A stretch of DNA of 36,537 bases, from assembly GCA_022865905.1 (NCBI GenBank), contig JALHUM010000123.1, positions 1 through 36,537 of the forward strand, given 5' to 3'. Origin of the DNA: Anaerolineales bacterium (GTDB taxonomy: Bacteria; Chloroflexota; Anaerolineae; Anaerolineales; Villigracilaceae). Below are positions 1 through 7,502 of this stretch, piece by piece; within the stretch, counting starts at the first letter, position 1; the number at the start of each line of letters is the position of its first letter. The position numbers and the translations under genes are program-made. The notes under the pieces were generated by a model, which made no database searches, was not told where the DNA came from, and worked only from the letters and a program-made list of their open reading frames with translations.

Positions 1-150
1 GACCAGCGCCGCGCCGTTGAAGGTGCGCAGGCGGGTGAGGACGGTATAGCCGAGGTGCGGACCTTCGCCCAGGCCTAACGCCCAGCCGTCGCGCGCCGGT
101 TCGAAAACGGGCGGGGGACCTTCGATGATGGTGATTTTGTTTTCATCCAT
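1..150 (-). CDS. Conserved hypothetical protein, N-terminal part (runs off the window)
   Basis: The minus strand has an ATG at 150-148 and stays open to the window edge, giving 50 residues that begin MDENKITIIEGPPPVFE and continue through WALGLGEGPHLGYTV and TRLRTFNG. The acidic start, the regular composition and the G/C-rich codon use fit a real gene of the host rather than of the A/T-rich island to its right. I recognise no catalytic motif and assign no function. The rest of the protein lies outside the window. A shadow frame on the same strand (75-335) crosses the palindrome at 202-258 and has no protein character. Confidence 0.6.
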   Translation of the reverse strand, partial: MDENKITIIEGPPPVFEPARDGWALGLGEGPHLGYTVLTRLRTFNGAALV

Positions 151-201
151 GAAAGAACCCTGTGTCTGGGAATGGGAAAATCATACCACAAAACCTGAAG
201 T

Positions 202-258
202 AACGAACCCGTTTCCTTCGCGAAGCACCCCCGAAGGGGGCAAGGAAACGGGTTCGTT
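202..258. repeat. Long palindromic repeat (nested hairpin)
   Basis: Arms of 17 bases at 202-218 and 242-258 are perfect reverse complements. Inside them a second hairpin pairs CCCCC at 228-232 with GGGGG at 236-240 around GAA. No T-run follows on either side, so it looks more like a REP-type palindromic repeat than a simple intrinsic terminator. It sits just upstream (52 bases) of the start of the minus-strand gene and at the left edge of the A/T-rich island. Confidence 0.7.
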
Positions 259-260
259 GT

Positions 261-383
261 TACCGCAACGGCTATTGCCTGAGTTTCAGCAATGCGGATG
301 TGGAAAAGTTCACGTTTCGAGTGGCGCGCACCCAACTCGACCTGCCAAGATGGCAGAGTGGTTTCAGGCTCACAGTGCGCTGA
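261..383 (+). pseudogene. Possible C-terminal gene remnant
   Basis: The frame 261-383 ends in TGA and reads YRNGYCLSFSNADVEKF, then TFRVARTQLDLPRWQ, then a short basic tail. This has balanced protein-like composition, unlike the other frames here. The frame is open leftwards only through the palindrome (stop at 201-203), and that part translates as obvious repeat sequence, so a real N-terminus is missing. The most economical reading is the 3' stub of a gene cut off at the palindrome. I cannot name the family, and chance coding potential over 40 codons is possible. Confidence 0.25.
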
Positions 384-486
384 TGACTAGCAAGGAATGA
401 TTCCTGCTTCATTATCAGACGGATTCTTTACAGGCGAGATCACGATTAGTAAGGAAGGGACAACCACATAGGAGGAGGGCGAGAAT

Positions 487-515
487 TTCCTGCTCGGGGA
501 AAAATGGTCTATAAT
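487..515 (+). promoter_or_regulatory. Candidate sigma-70 promoter of the helicase operon
   Basis: A perfect TATAAT at 510-515 lies 17 bases after a weak -35-like TTCCTG at 487-492. Transcription would start near 522, about 45 bases before the ATG at 567. The rest of 384-486 shows no feature beyond a short AGGAAT/ATTCCT dyad near 394-406. Confidence 0.5.
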
Positions 516-566
516 AGTGTTAATCTATTTTCGTAAGCGTAGACTGAGCAGTGGGATAAGGCGAAA

Positions 567-764
567 ATGAGCGCCTCTGGTTACATAATTGTCGTTCTCG
601 TTCTTGCAGTCGCAATTGCCGGTGCGATTGGTTACTTGTTGCTTGCTAACAAAAAAAGAGGGCGCAGTTTAATGGGTGAAAAGCCGGAGATACAGAAGGG
701 TGAATCTACAAAACCATTGGCAGAAACTGAGAGACAATCAATTGAGGAAGCACACACGCACTAA
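567..764 (+). CDS. N-terminal piece: single-pass membrane anchor (65 aa)
   Basis: This is the part before the in-frame TAA. Residues 6-27 form one hydrophobic helix (IIVVLVLAVAIAGAIGYLLL), followed by a positively charged NKKRGR stretch. That pattern suggests a short N-terminus outside the cytoplasm and the remainder inside. Residues 35-65 are a polar linker that reads straight on into the next segment after the stop. If the stop is real and not suppressed, the cell would make only this 65-residue membrane peptide plus, perhaps, a product restarted at 1023 or 1032. Confidence 0.5.
   Translation: MSASGYIIVVLVLAVAIAGAIGYLLLANKKRGRSLMGEKPEIQKGESTKPLAETERQSIEEAHTH
762..764 (+). other. In-frame TAA interrupting the membrane-anchored gene
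   Basis: The codon lies in the same frame as the ATG at 567 and the stop at 2670-2672. A single C to T change from CAA (Gln) would create it. No ATG, GTG or TTG follows in this frame until 1023. Confidence 0.75.
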
Positions 765-1022
765 GCGGTTGGGGAAATAACACAAGAGGCCAAAGAAGCG
801 CCCTCGGTTAGCGAGGTCGAAGGGTTACCGGATACTCCAGAAGAAATTCAGAGGGTAACACCACCCAAGAGAGGAGGAAGAACTCATCGAAACGAAGGGG
901 AAAAATCGCAAACGCGCGAAGGAAGTCCTCACCATCCGAAACCCGAGATTGTTTGTTGGGAAAAGGGGCGAGAATGGTTTTTAGGTATAGAAGTTCCTGA
1001 AGAACTTTGTAAGAGCGGTGAG

Positions 1023-2672
1023 GTGGGGATAATGCAAGACTCTTTACGATTGGAGCGGGATACATCGCGAACAAATTGCTGGTGCCTCACCCATGCTTTT
1101 GGTAAGTTAACCGTAAGTACGGTAGAAGACCCTATCGTTTTGGGCAAAGAGGGTGAAAGCTATCTCTTGTTCAAACTTAGTGGGGAAAATCGAAGAGAGG
1201 GCCGTCTTGTGACATCACCATCTTCCGGGGAATATCTCGTGGTCGTCCCTGCTAATTGGAAAATTTCACACCAAATCTCTGTTTCCTCTGAACAAATCGA
1301 CATGGAATCGTACCAGGCTTGCTGGCATGTTTTTGACACAACAGATAACAAAAAAATGGTTTTCTCCACTCCCAAAGGTGAGAAGAATATCCATTCCAAA
1401 TCCCCCCGATTTCGGATGATTGGTCCAAGTCTGAATGACGCAAGTTATATAGGGCCTCTCTTCGTCGAGAATCCTCCCCAAATCGGCACCCACGACATTA
1501 CAGATTGGAATGAGGTCGGAACGATCATCATCGGCGAAATTGGAGAAAGCCGATGGAGATCAGAAGTTCCTCTGACATTGGAAATTGCCATCCAAACTTT
1601 ACCTCCAGAAGCATTGGAGAGAGGAAGCGGATGGTATTTTCTAAGGTTCTATGACCAACATGACGATTTGATGGAAAGCCTCGATTTCAGATATGTCCGC
1701 GGCTTGAAAAAGATCAAAATGCCTCGTCCTCAGCCGTTTCCTCTTGAAGCGGGGCATGAGCTGACGTGTGTAGAAATTTTTCACGACCCCGAATGTACTT
1801 TCGAATCCGCTGATACGCTTTCAACTGATATTCGCATTGAACGTACAAACACTGGAACGGCATTATCTATCCCCCCGAATCCTGCATGCGACAAAACACG
1901 CTGGCGAATCAGTTGTGGTTCTGGCGCTAAAGTTAATATAACCATCTTGGTTGAAAGAATCTGGTGGAACATCGGAACCAAAATTGAAATACCATCTGCT
2001 TGGAAAGATCGGTTTGAGCCATTACCGAAAGATAGTTTTTCGGCCACATCCTATATTACATTATGGCTACGATTTCCTGCTCAACGCTGGGTCAAGAAAG
2101 TCGCAGTTGGTTTCCTGAGAGACCAAGCAAGAGAGTATCAAGTGGCCGTTATGGAGCAAACAGTCTGCATTCCCTTGCGCGAATTCGAGGTAAGGGACTT
2201 GCATCGCGACCATTTTCTACGGGTATGGCTTGAGCGTGGCGGAAAACAACATGAAGGTATAGTTGCGGTTGTTGCAGGTTTGCGCCCAGACTGGATAGGA
2301 TATGGGAGAAAGAAATCCGCTATAGCCGTAGCAATGATGCGTAAAGGCACTGGTGCGATGGAGATTAATGGATTCCCACTGACGGAATATTTCCAAAGAG
2401 CTCCATCTGAGGCACAACTCTTTTGGCGGCGTTTGCACGAACTCGAGCCAATACCTGCCATACTTTCGCAATTAGATGTTTCTCTTCGAGTAAGGGGAAG
2501 TAGTCCAAAAACAAAACGCCAATTGATGGCTGTTGCACATGCACTGGCTCATGCGCTCACGAACTACAAACCCGAACTGACTTCAATGCTGAAACGGGAA
2601 GGATTTGGAGGTGCGAGAGTCTCAAAATCAGCCTGTTTAGGCAAGGAGGGGTTGCTGAATGAATCCGATTGA
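1023..2672 (+). CDS. C-terminal piece: unassigned region plus uS9-like domain (up to 549 aa)
   Basis: Possible restart codons are GTG 1023 and ATG 1032; the latter follows a GAGGTGG ribosome-binding-like sequence. The first about 420 residues are beta-rich by eye and carry no motif I can name. From 2298 the sequence follows bacterial ribosomal protein S9 from start to end: YGRKKSAIA (S9: GRRKS..A), GTGAMEINGFPLTEYF (S9: GNGKI.IN.R.LEQYF), LDVSLRVRG (S9: LDLYITVKGG), HALAHALTNYKPEL (S9: HGITRALMEYDESL) and LKREGF (S9: LRKAGF). The S9 GGG..GQ loop is replaced by SSPKTKRQ, and the basic C-terminal tail is lost. Codon use is A/T-richer than the flanking genes. Confidence 0.6.
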   Translation: MGIMQDSLRLERDTSRTNCWCLTHAFGKLTVSTVEDPIVLGKEGESYLLFKLSGENRREGRLVTSPSSGEYLVVVPANWKISHQISVSSEQIDMESYQACWHVFDTTDNKKMVFSTPKGEKNIHSKSPRFRMIGPSLNDASYIGPLFVENPPQIGTHDITDWNEVGTIIIGEIGESRWRSEVPLTLEIAIQTLPPEALERGSGWYFLRFYDQHDDLMESLDFRYVRGLKKIKMPRPQPFPLEAGHELTCVEIFHDPECTFESADTLSTDIRIERTNTGTALSIPPNPACDKTRWRISCGSGAKVNITILVERIWWNIGTKIEIPSAWKDRFEPLPKDSFSATSYITLWLRFPAQRWVKKVAVGFLRDQAREYQVAVMEQTVCIPLREFEVRDLHRDHFLRVWLERGGKQHEGIVAVVAGLRPDWIGYGRKKSAIAVAMMRKGTGAMEINGFPLTEYFQRAPSEAQLFWRRLHELEPIPAILSQLDVSLRVRGSSPKTKRQLMAVAHALAHALTNYKPELTSMLKREGFGGARVSKSACLGKEGLLNESD

Positions 2673-5271
2673 ACTGGCGCAGAACATTGAAAAAAACTAT
2701 CGCCAATACTTGCAGACCACTTTCTATTTCAAAGATAAAGAACTCCGCGAGTCTTTCGAGAGCGCGTTGATCTCTGGACGCCTAAGCAAAGGCCCGTATC
2801 TCGAAGCAACTCCAATCTTCAAGCGGACGCAAATGACTCGCGAGTTGTTTCCAGAATTGTTGGGGTTTCAACCAGATGAAGGATTCTTGAAAGCGACAGA
2901 CAAGCATCTTTATAAACATCAAGAAGAAGCAATTCGACGCGTAGACCAGGGGCGCAATGTTGTTGTTTCAACTGGAACAGGGAGTGGAAAGACCGAGGCC
3001 TTTCTTTATCCCATCCTTCTGCACCTGTATCGAGAATTTCATGCGAACCAATTATGCCCAGGCGTGAGAGCATTGATCCTTTACCCTATGAACGCGCTGG
3101 CAAACGATCAGCGGGAGAGGCTTGCGGGACAACCCGATAAATACACACAACCAGGAATCTTGTGGACACTTCAACAAGAGCAATCCCTATTCAATTTCAA
3201 GTTTGGACAATACATCGGCGAAACACCAAACGACGAGGGAGATCGAAGACGGCATGGTAATGCTCATGAAGAGCGTCGCTTGCCAGGGGAGTATATTTTC
3301 CGAGAGGAAATGCGAGCAACGCCACCACATGTCCTTCTCACCAATTACTCTATGCTTGAATATCTATTATTGCGACCTGACGATAGTCCCTTGTTTGATA
3401 ATGCGCGTTGGTGGACGTATTTAGTTTTGGATGAGGCACATCAGTATCGCGGCTCACGCGGTATCGAAATGGCAATGCTAATCAGACGCTTAAAACAAAG
3501 ACTTAGAGAAGGTGGTAGAACTGCTCCCTTTCGTTGTATCGCCACGAGCGCAACACTTGGAAACGAGGAAGATAAGAAAACTGTCGCGGAATTTGCGTCA
3601 GACTTGTTTGGTGAGGAATTCCAGGAAGACGATGTGATTCTCGGTGATGTTGAACCAATCCCCCAAACAGGCCCCAACAGTCTTGATATTGCTGACTACA
3701 CTATACTCCAAGGCGCACTTCAGGGAAACGGCGAGTCAAAGGCTCACTTGATCGAGGTGGCAATAAAACTTGGAGCATCTCTCGAAAACGATGTGGATTT
3801 ACCCAAACTCACTGGAGGGCTTCTGAAAAAGGATTATCGGACTTGGTTATTACGAAACAAAGTCGCTGGTAATCCCTGCGCTGTACAGGAAGTTGCCGAC
3901 TACGTTTTTAATAACATTCCAACCGAAGAACGTGTAGGCGCATTGTCGAAACTTGTCGAACTCTTGATGAAAGCAAGAGATCCAGACTCAAGTGCCCCTC
4001 TCTTATCATCACGTTACCACGTTTTCCTCAGGTCACTGGAGGGCGCTTTTGTCTCCTATGATTGGCCTAATAAAAGGGTCGTTCTTGAGCGAAAAAATGA
4101 AGAGGGCAAAGGTATGGCTTTTGAGATTGCCCTGTGCCGCGAGTGTGGACAGCATTATTTTGTGGGAACGAAAAACTTCAAAGGAGGGAAACTATTGGAG
4201 GCAAATCGCGACCCCGGTCATGACAATTTTGGGGTCAGCTTCCTGCGCACTTTGAATGATGATGAAGATATCATTAATGATGAAGATGAAACAGAAGATA
4301 ACCGCGTAATTTTTCAACTGTGCGTGCAATGTGGCGAAGCGAGCACCGATAAGCCAACTTGTGGGCATGAAAACCACATACGCGTAGTGAGGGAATCTTC
4401 GCACGAGGATGATAGGGCAGATCAATTGAAGAGATGTGGGGCTTGTGGATACAACGCGTCAGGTCATGATCCCGTTCGTGAAATAATCTATGGCGCAGAT
4501 GGTCCCCATGCTGTGATCGCAACCACTTTATATCAAAACCTACCCGAAGGCAGAAAGAAAATATTGGCTTTTGCAGACGGACGACAGCAAGCCGCTTTCT
4601 TTGCTTGGTATTTGGGCAACACTTATGCAGACATTCTCAGTCGCAATCGAATTCATAAAATCTTGCACAGTTACGAAAGTTTTCCGGCGGTCGGCATCAA
4701 GCTAACGAGTTTGGCTCGTAAAGCATTTGCTGATTATAGTGATTCTTTCAGACAAAAAGCGTACGATGATCCTGATGAAATCCGAATCAATATCTGGCGT
4801 TCTCTCTATCGAGAATTGCTGACAGAGGAGCAACGTATATCTCTTGAGGGTGTTGGCTTGCTCCGCTGGTCAGTTGAATGGCCTGAATGGATTAAAGCCC
4901 CCGCAGTTTTTCTCGACCATCCTTGGTTCCTTAGTGAGTCAGAAGCATTCGATTTATTGTTTCTTCTCATAGATACCATGAGAGCTGATCGTGCCGTAGA
5001 ACTTCGTACCGAATCGGATGTTTCTCTACGTTGGAATGACCTCGGCGGGCAGTCAGCGCAGAGGCGTGTTACAAAAAGTGAAGAGGGAAGACTCAAGAGT
5101 TGGGAACGAAAATGGTGCGGGAAAACAGGAAGGCGAGCCCGTTTGCTTGCCAAGATACTTGAAAGAAATGGAACTCCAGAGACTGAAGCCGTGGAAAAAG
5201 CAATAAGTGCTTTGAGAAAGGTTTGGGATAGTTTAACGAAATGTGATGAAAACGCTCCATCATCCCAATAG
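2659..5271 (+). CDS. Helicase N-terminal piece: RecA1 lobe and zinc cysteine inserts (870 aa)
   Basis: This piece has the Q-motif-like KHQEEAIRR at about 86-94, Walker A, ALILYPMNALANDQ (motif Ia), LLTNYSMLEYLLLRP (motif Ib region), DEAH and SATL. An insert follows with cysteine pairs CRECG, CVQCG, a later CGHE and CGACG, which probably bind zinc. The final part carries KILAFADGRQQAAFFAWYL, the motif IV strand of the second RecA lobe, so the TAG falls inside that lobe. Alone it could bind ATP but lacks the arginine-finger motif VI, so it is not expected to be an active translocase. Start choice is secured by the strong Shine-Dalgarno and by the 14-base overlap with the upstream gene. Confidence 0.75.
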   Translation: MNPIELAQNIEKNYRQYLQTTFYFKDKELRESFESALISGRLSKGPYLEATPIFKRTQMTRELFPELLGFQPDEGFLKATDKHLYKHQEEAIRRVDQGRNVVVSTGTGSGKTEAFLYPILLHLYREFHANQLCPGVRALILYPMNALANDQRERLAGQPDKYTQPGILWTLQQEQSLFNFKFGQYIGETPNDEGDRRRHGNAHEERRLPGEYIFREEMRATPPHVLLTNYSMLEYLLLRPDDSPLFDNARWWTYLVLDEAHQYRGSRGIEMAMLIRRLKQRLREGGRTAPFRCIATSATLGNEEDKKTVAEFASDLFGEEFQEDDVILGDVEPIPQTGPNSLDIADYTILQGALQGNGESKAHLIEVAIKLGASLENDVDLPKLTGGLLKKDYRTWLLRNKVAGNPCAVQEVADYVFNNIPTEERVGALSKLVELLMKARDPDSSAPLLSSRYHVFLRSLEGAFVSYDWPNKRVVLERKNEEGKGMAFEIALCRECGQHYFVGTKNFKGGKLLEANRDPGHDNFGVSFLRTLNDDEDIINDEDETEDNRVIFQLCVQCGEASTDKPTCGHENHIRVVRESSHEDDRADQLKRCGACGYNASGHDPVREIIYGADGPHAVIATTLYQNLPEGRKKILAFADGRQQAAFFAWYLGNTYADILSRNRIHKILHSYESFPAVGIKLTSLARKAFADYSDSFRQKAYDDPDEIRINIWRSLYRELLTEEQRISLEGVGLLRWSVEWPEWIKAPAVFLDHPWFLSESEAFDLLFLLIDTMRADRAVELRTESDVSLRWNDLGGQSAQRRVTKSEEGRLKSWERKWCGKTGRRARLLAKILERNGTPETEAVEKAISALRKVWDSLTKCDENAPSSQ
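5269..5271 (+). other. In-frame TAG interrupting the helicase gene
   Basis: The reading frame is unbroken from 2659 to 7350 apart from this codon, which is followed by CGT and then TTG at 5275. CAG (Gln) to TAG by one C to T change is the simplest origin. No Shine-Dalgarno precedes TTG 5275, so independent translation of the second half is unlikely. Confidence 0.8.
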
Positions 5272-5274
5272 CGT

Positions 5275-7350
5275 TTGTTAGCGATAATAGAGGGAGACAC
5301 TCGAAGGCTTAACCCTGAATGGCTACGAGTTTTCCCAATTACTGAGGACGATGTGCTATTCCAATGCAATACTTGTCGTCGTTTGCAAACCGTCTCAGTG
5401 AGAGGAATTTGTTCAAGGCATGGCTGTTCTGGCAAGCTTGAAGAAAAGCGATTGAGAGAAATTGAGCCTAACCACTATCGTCGTCTATATCAAGAAGATA
5501 TGCCAGCGTCCCTTATCGTTGAAGAACACACTGCTCAACTTGATCACGAAAAGGCGCGTGAATTTCAGCGGGACTTTCGAGAAGGTAAAATTCATGTTTT
5601 AAGTTGTTCAACCACTTTCGAATTGGGCGTTGATCTCGGAAATCTTGATACCGCTTTCTTGCGCAATGTACCACCTGAAATCTTTAACTACGCACAACGA
5701 GTAGGACGGGTAGGACGCCGCAGCGGGATTCCTGGGTTCGCCATTACTTATTGCGGACGCAATCCTCATGATCTCTATCATTTTATCGAACCTTTACAGA
5801 TGATCAAAGGAAAAATACAGCCTCCTGTGTTGAGTCTCAAGAATTACAAGATCATTTCCCGTCATGTGACTGCAACCGCTTTGTCAGCCTTTTTTCAAAA
5901 TCACAAAGAAAGATTCAAGACCGTTGAAAACCTTTGCGAAGACCTATCCAATCCAAAGTTTGTTTCCGATTTCGAGATTTTCCTTAATGCGCATCGAACT
6001 GAGTTGGAAAATTCATTGCGAACAATAATTCCGCAGGATATGTTTACCTCTCTAGGTTTGCATGACGGTACATGGATTCAAGCAATCGCGGGTGAAAACA
6101 GCAGAATATCTTATTCCGTAGACGAAGTCTCAAGTGATTATAAGAAAACAATAGCTCTTAAGGAAATGCTTTCAAAGGAAGAGAAATATGATTTAGCCAA
6201 TTGGGCAAAGAAACGCGCTGAAACTATCGCTGGAGATGATGTTCTCTCTTTTTTGTCGCGTAAGGCTGTAATCCCCAAATATGGTTTCCCAGTAGATGTT
6301 GTTGAACTGGACACTCAGAGGGTAAAAAGTAGCCAAGATGCATCCGAAGTTCTCCTCCAAAGAGATCTTACAATAGCGATTTCTGAATTTGCCCCCACGA
6401 GTTCCCTGATTGCCAACAAAAAGGTTTGGACCTCCTATGGCTTGAAAAAAGTCGCCGAACGGGAGTGGGATCGCTGGTGGTATGCAAGATGCCCCACACA
6501 CGCTCGCTTTGAACGGAAACGGTATGAGGGCGAAGAACGTCCGCCTTCTTTTGAGGGGTGCTGCCCCAAAATGAAAATCTACCAATATATTGAACCGAAG
6601 TTTGGCTTTGTAACAAGCCTAGAAAAACCAAAGGAACCAACAGGTCGCCCCATAAAGGTCTTCACGACGCGGCCTTATTTTGCAGGCTTCAAAGACAAAA
6701 AGGGCGAGGAAAAAGATTTCAACGCTGTCATTCTGACCACCGTCTCGCCTGGCTATATGGTTGTAGTTTGCGAGGGCCGCAGAGGTGAAGGCTTTTTCAT
6801 TTGTAAAGATTGTGGGGCAGGATTCCGAAATATTAAGGATTTTCGAAAAGAGCATGACACCCCTCAAGGCTATAAGTGTCCAGCTAGGCCCGAAACACTC
6901 CGACCGAGCGTATCACTCGGCCACGAGTTGGTAACTGATGTATTAAAAATCCAGTTCAGCCATCCCCCTTCAGTACTCATAGAAGAACCAGGGTTTGCCT
7001 TTTCGCTTGCCTATGCAATGGTGGAAGGTGCAGCATACATTTTAGGAGTGCGACCGAATGATCTGAGTGCGACTGTCGCCTATGGCAGCGATGATTATCC
7101 TATACCACCGATAATTCTCTATGATAACGTGCCTGGTGGGGCAGGGCTTGTCGCACGGCTTGAGGATAAAAACACATTTCGAGATTGCCTAGAATCTGCG
7201 AAGAGAAGGTTGGGCGGTGCGTGCGGTTGTGGCGAAACTGATAGTTGTTACGGTTGTTTGAGAAGTTACAGAAACCAGTTCGCGCATCAGTACCTGCAAA
7301 GAGGACCAGTATTGCGCTACCTTGATGATATTCTGGCGAAATGGCTTTGA
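5275..7350 (+). CDS. Helicase C-terminal piece: RecA2 motifs V/VI and DUF1998/MZB (up to 691 aa)
   Basis: This piece holds HVLSCSTTFELGVDLG (motif V), then NVPPEIFNYAQRVGRVGRR (motif VI), typical of COG1205 helicases. A CNTC...C-x4-C cluster lies near its start (FQCNTCRRLQ, CSRHGC), a second pair (CKDCG) lies before the DUF1998 region, and the end has the DUF1998 signatures LGHELVTDVL, YDNVPGGAG and a four-cysteine knot. No proper start signal is visible, so it is best read as the continuation of the gene at 2659. Downstream, 7351-7441 shows no gene. Confidence 0.7.
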   Translation: MLAIIEGDTRRLNPEWLRVFPITEDDVLFQCNTCRRLQTVSVRGICSRHGCSGKLEEKRLREIEPNHYRRLYQEDMPASLIVEEHTAQLDHEKAREFQRDFREGKIHVLSCSTTFELGVDLGNLDTAFLRNVPPEIFNYAQRVGRVGRRSGIPGFAITYCGRNPHDLYHFIEPLQMIKGKIQPPVLSLKNYKIISRHVTATALSAFFQNHKERFKTVENLCEDLSNPKFVSDFEIFLNAHRTELENSLRTIIPQDMFTSLGLHDGTWIQAIAGENSRISYSVDEVSSDYKKTIALKEMLSKEEKYDLANWAKKRAETIAGDDVLSFLSRKAVIPKYGFPVDVVELDTQRVKSSQDASEVLLQRDLTIAISEFAPTSSLIANKKVWTSYGLKKVAEREWDRWWYARCPTHARFERKRYEGEERPPSFEGCCPKMKIYQYIEPKFGFVTSLEKPKEPTGRPIKVFTTRPYFAGFKDKKGEEKDFNAVILTTVSPGYMVVVCEGRRGEGFFICKDCGAGFRNIKDFRKEHDTPQGYKCPARPETLRPSVSLGHELVTDVLKIQFSHPPSVLIEEPGFAFSLAYAMVEGAAYILGVRPNDLSATVAYGSDDYPIPPIILYDNVPGGAGLVARLEDKNTFRDCLESAKRRLGGACGCGETDSCYGCLRSYRNQFAHQYLQRGPVLRYLDDILAKWL

Positions 7351-7441
7351 TATGTGTCCTCTCAGAAAGTGCATGCCGCCGCAGTTCCTTAACCAGCACA
7401 TGGTGGTATTTGGGGAGGAGGGGCGAATAAGGAAAAATAAA

Positions 7442-7495
7442 CTTTGTGGCGACAGTTGCCTCTCCTGGCCGGGCCAGGGAACTATCGCCACAAAG
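7442..7495. terminator. Bidirectional terminator hairpin between helicase and trpB2
   Basis: CTTTGTGGCGA at 7442-7452 pairs perfectly with TCGCCACAAAG at 7485-7495, with an inner imperfect stem around GGCCGGGCC. T-rich tracts follow on the plus strand (CTTTTCTTT) and on the minus strand (TTTATTTTTCC), so it can stop transcription from both convergent genes. Confidence 0.7.
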
Positions 7496-7502
7496 CTTTT
7501 CT

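Larger units (their letters stand above)
567..2672 (+). pseudogene. Membrane-anchored protein with uS9-like C-terminal domain, interrupted by one in-frame TAA
   Basis: One frame runs from ATG 567 to TGA 2670-2672 (701 codon positions before the stop) and is broken only by TAA at 762-764. The 86 codons from 765 to 1022 contain no ATG, GTG or TTG, yet they are clearly coding, for example CWEKGREWFLGIEVPEEL just before 1023. That segment can only be translated from the upstream start, so the ancestral gene was continuous. Layout: a transmembrane helix at residues 6-27, a charged linker to about 120, a long unassigned region, and a ribosomal protein S9-like domain at about 577-690. It overlaps the next gene by 14 bases. 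It could be a recent pseudogene, a readthrough gene, or a consensus base error. Function is inferred only from its helicase partner. Confidence 0.7.
2659..7350 (+). pseudogene. Giant DEAH-box helicase with DUF1998 (DruE/YprA-like), interrupted by one in-frame TAG
   Basis: A single frame of 1563 codon positions runs from ATG 2659 (AAGGAGG ten bases upstream) to TGA 7348-7350, broken only by TAG at 5269-5271 (codon 871). Motifs before the stop: STGTGSGKTE at 104-113 (Walker A), VLDEAH ending at 261 (motif II), ATSATL at 295-300 (motif III), and paired CxxC cysteines near 490-600. After it come motifs V/VI, with QRVGRVGRR at 1013-1021, and a DUF1998/MZB end with YDNVPGGAG near 1488 and Cys 1522, 1524, 1530 and 1533. 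The stop therefore separates the two halves of the motor. The family includes MrfA/YprA, DISARM and Druantia DruE helicases. Size and the two-gene context favour a DruE-like protein, which is an inference. Confidence 0.8.

Noticed and set aside
4806-5435. 209-residue open frame on the minus strand
   Set aside because: It is antisense to the helicase, very rich in Ser/Arg, crosses the internal TAG without relation to it, and has no protein-like domain or start signal.
2659-7350. DISARM system
   Set aside because: DISARM splits helicase and DUF1998 into DrmA and DrmB and has a PLD protein and usually a methyltransferase. Here both lie in one frame and none of the other genes is present.
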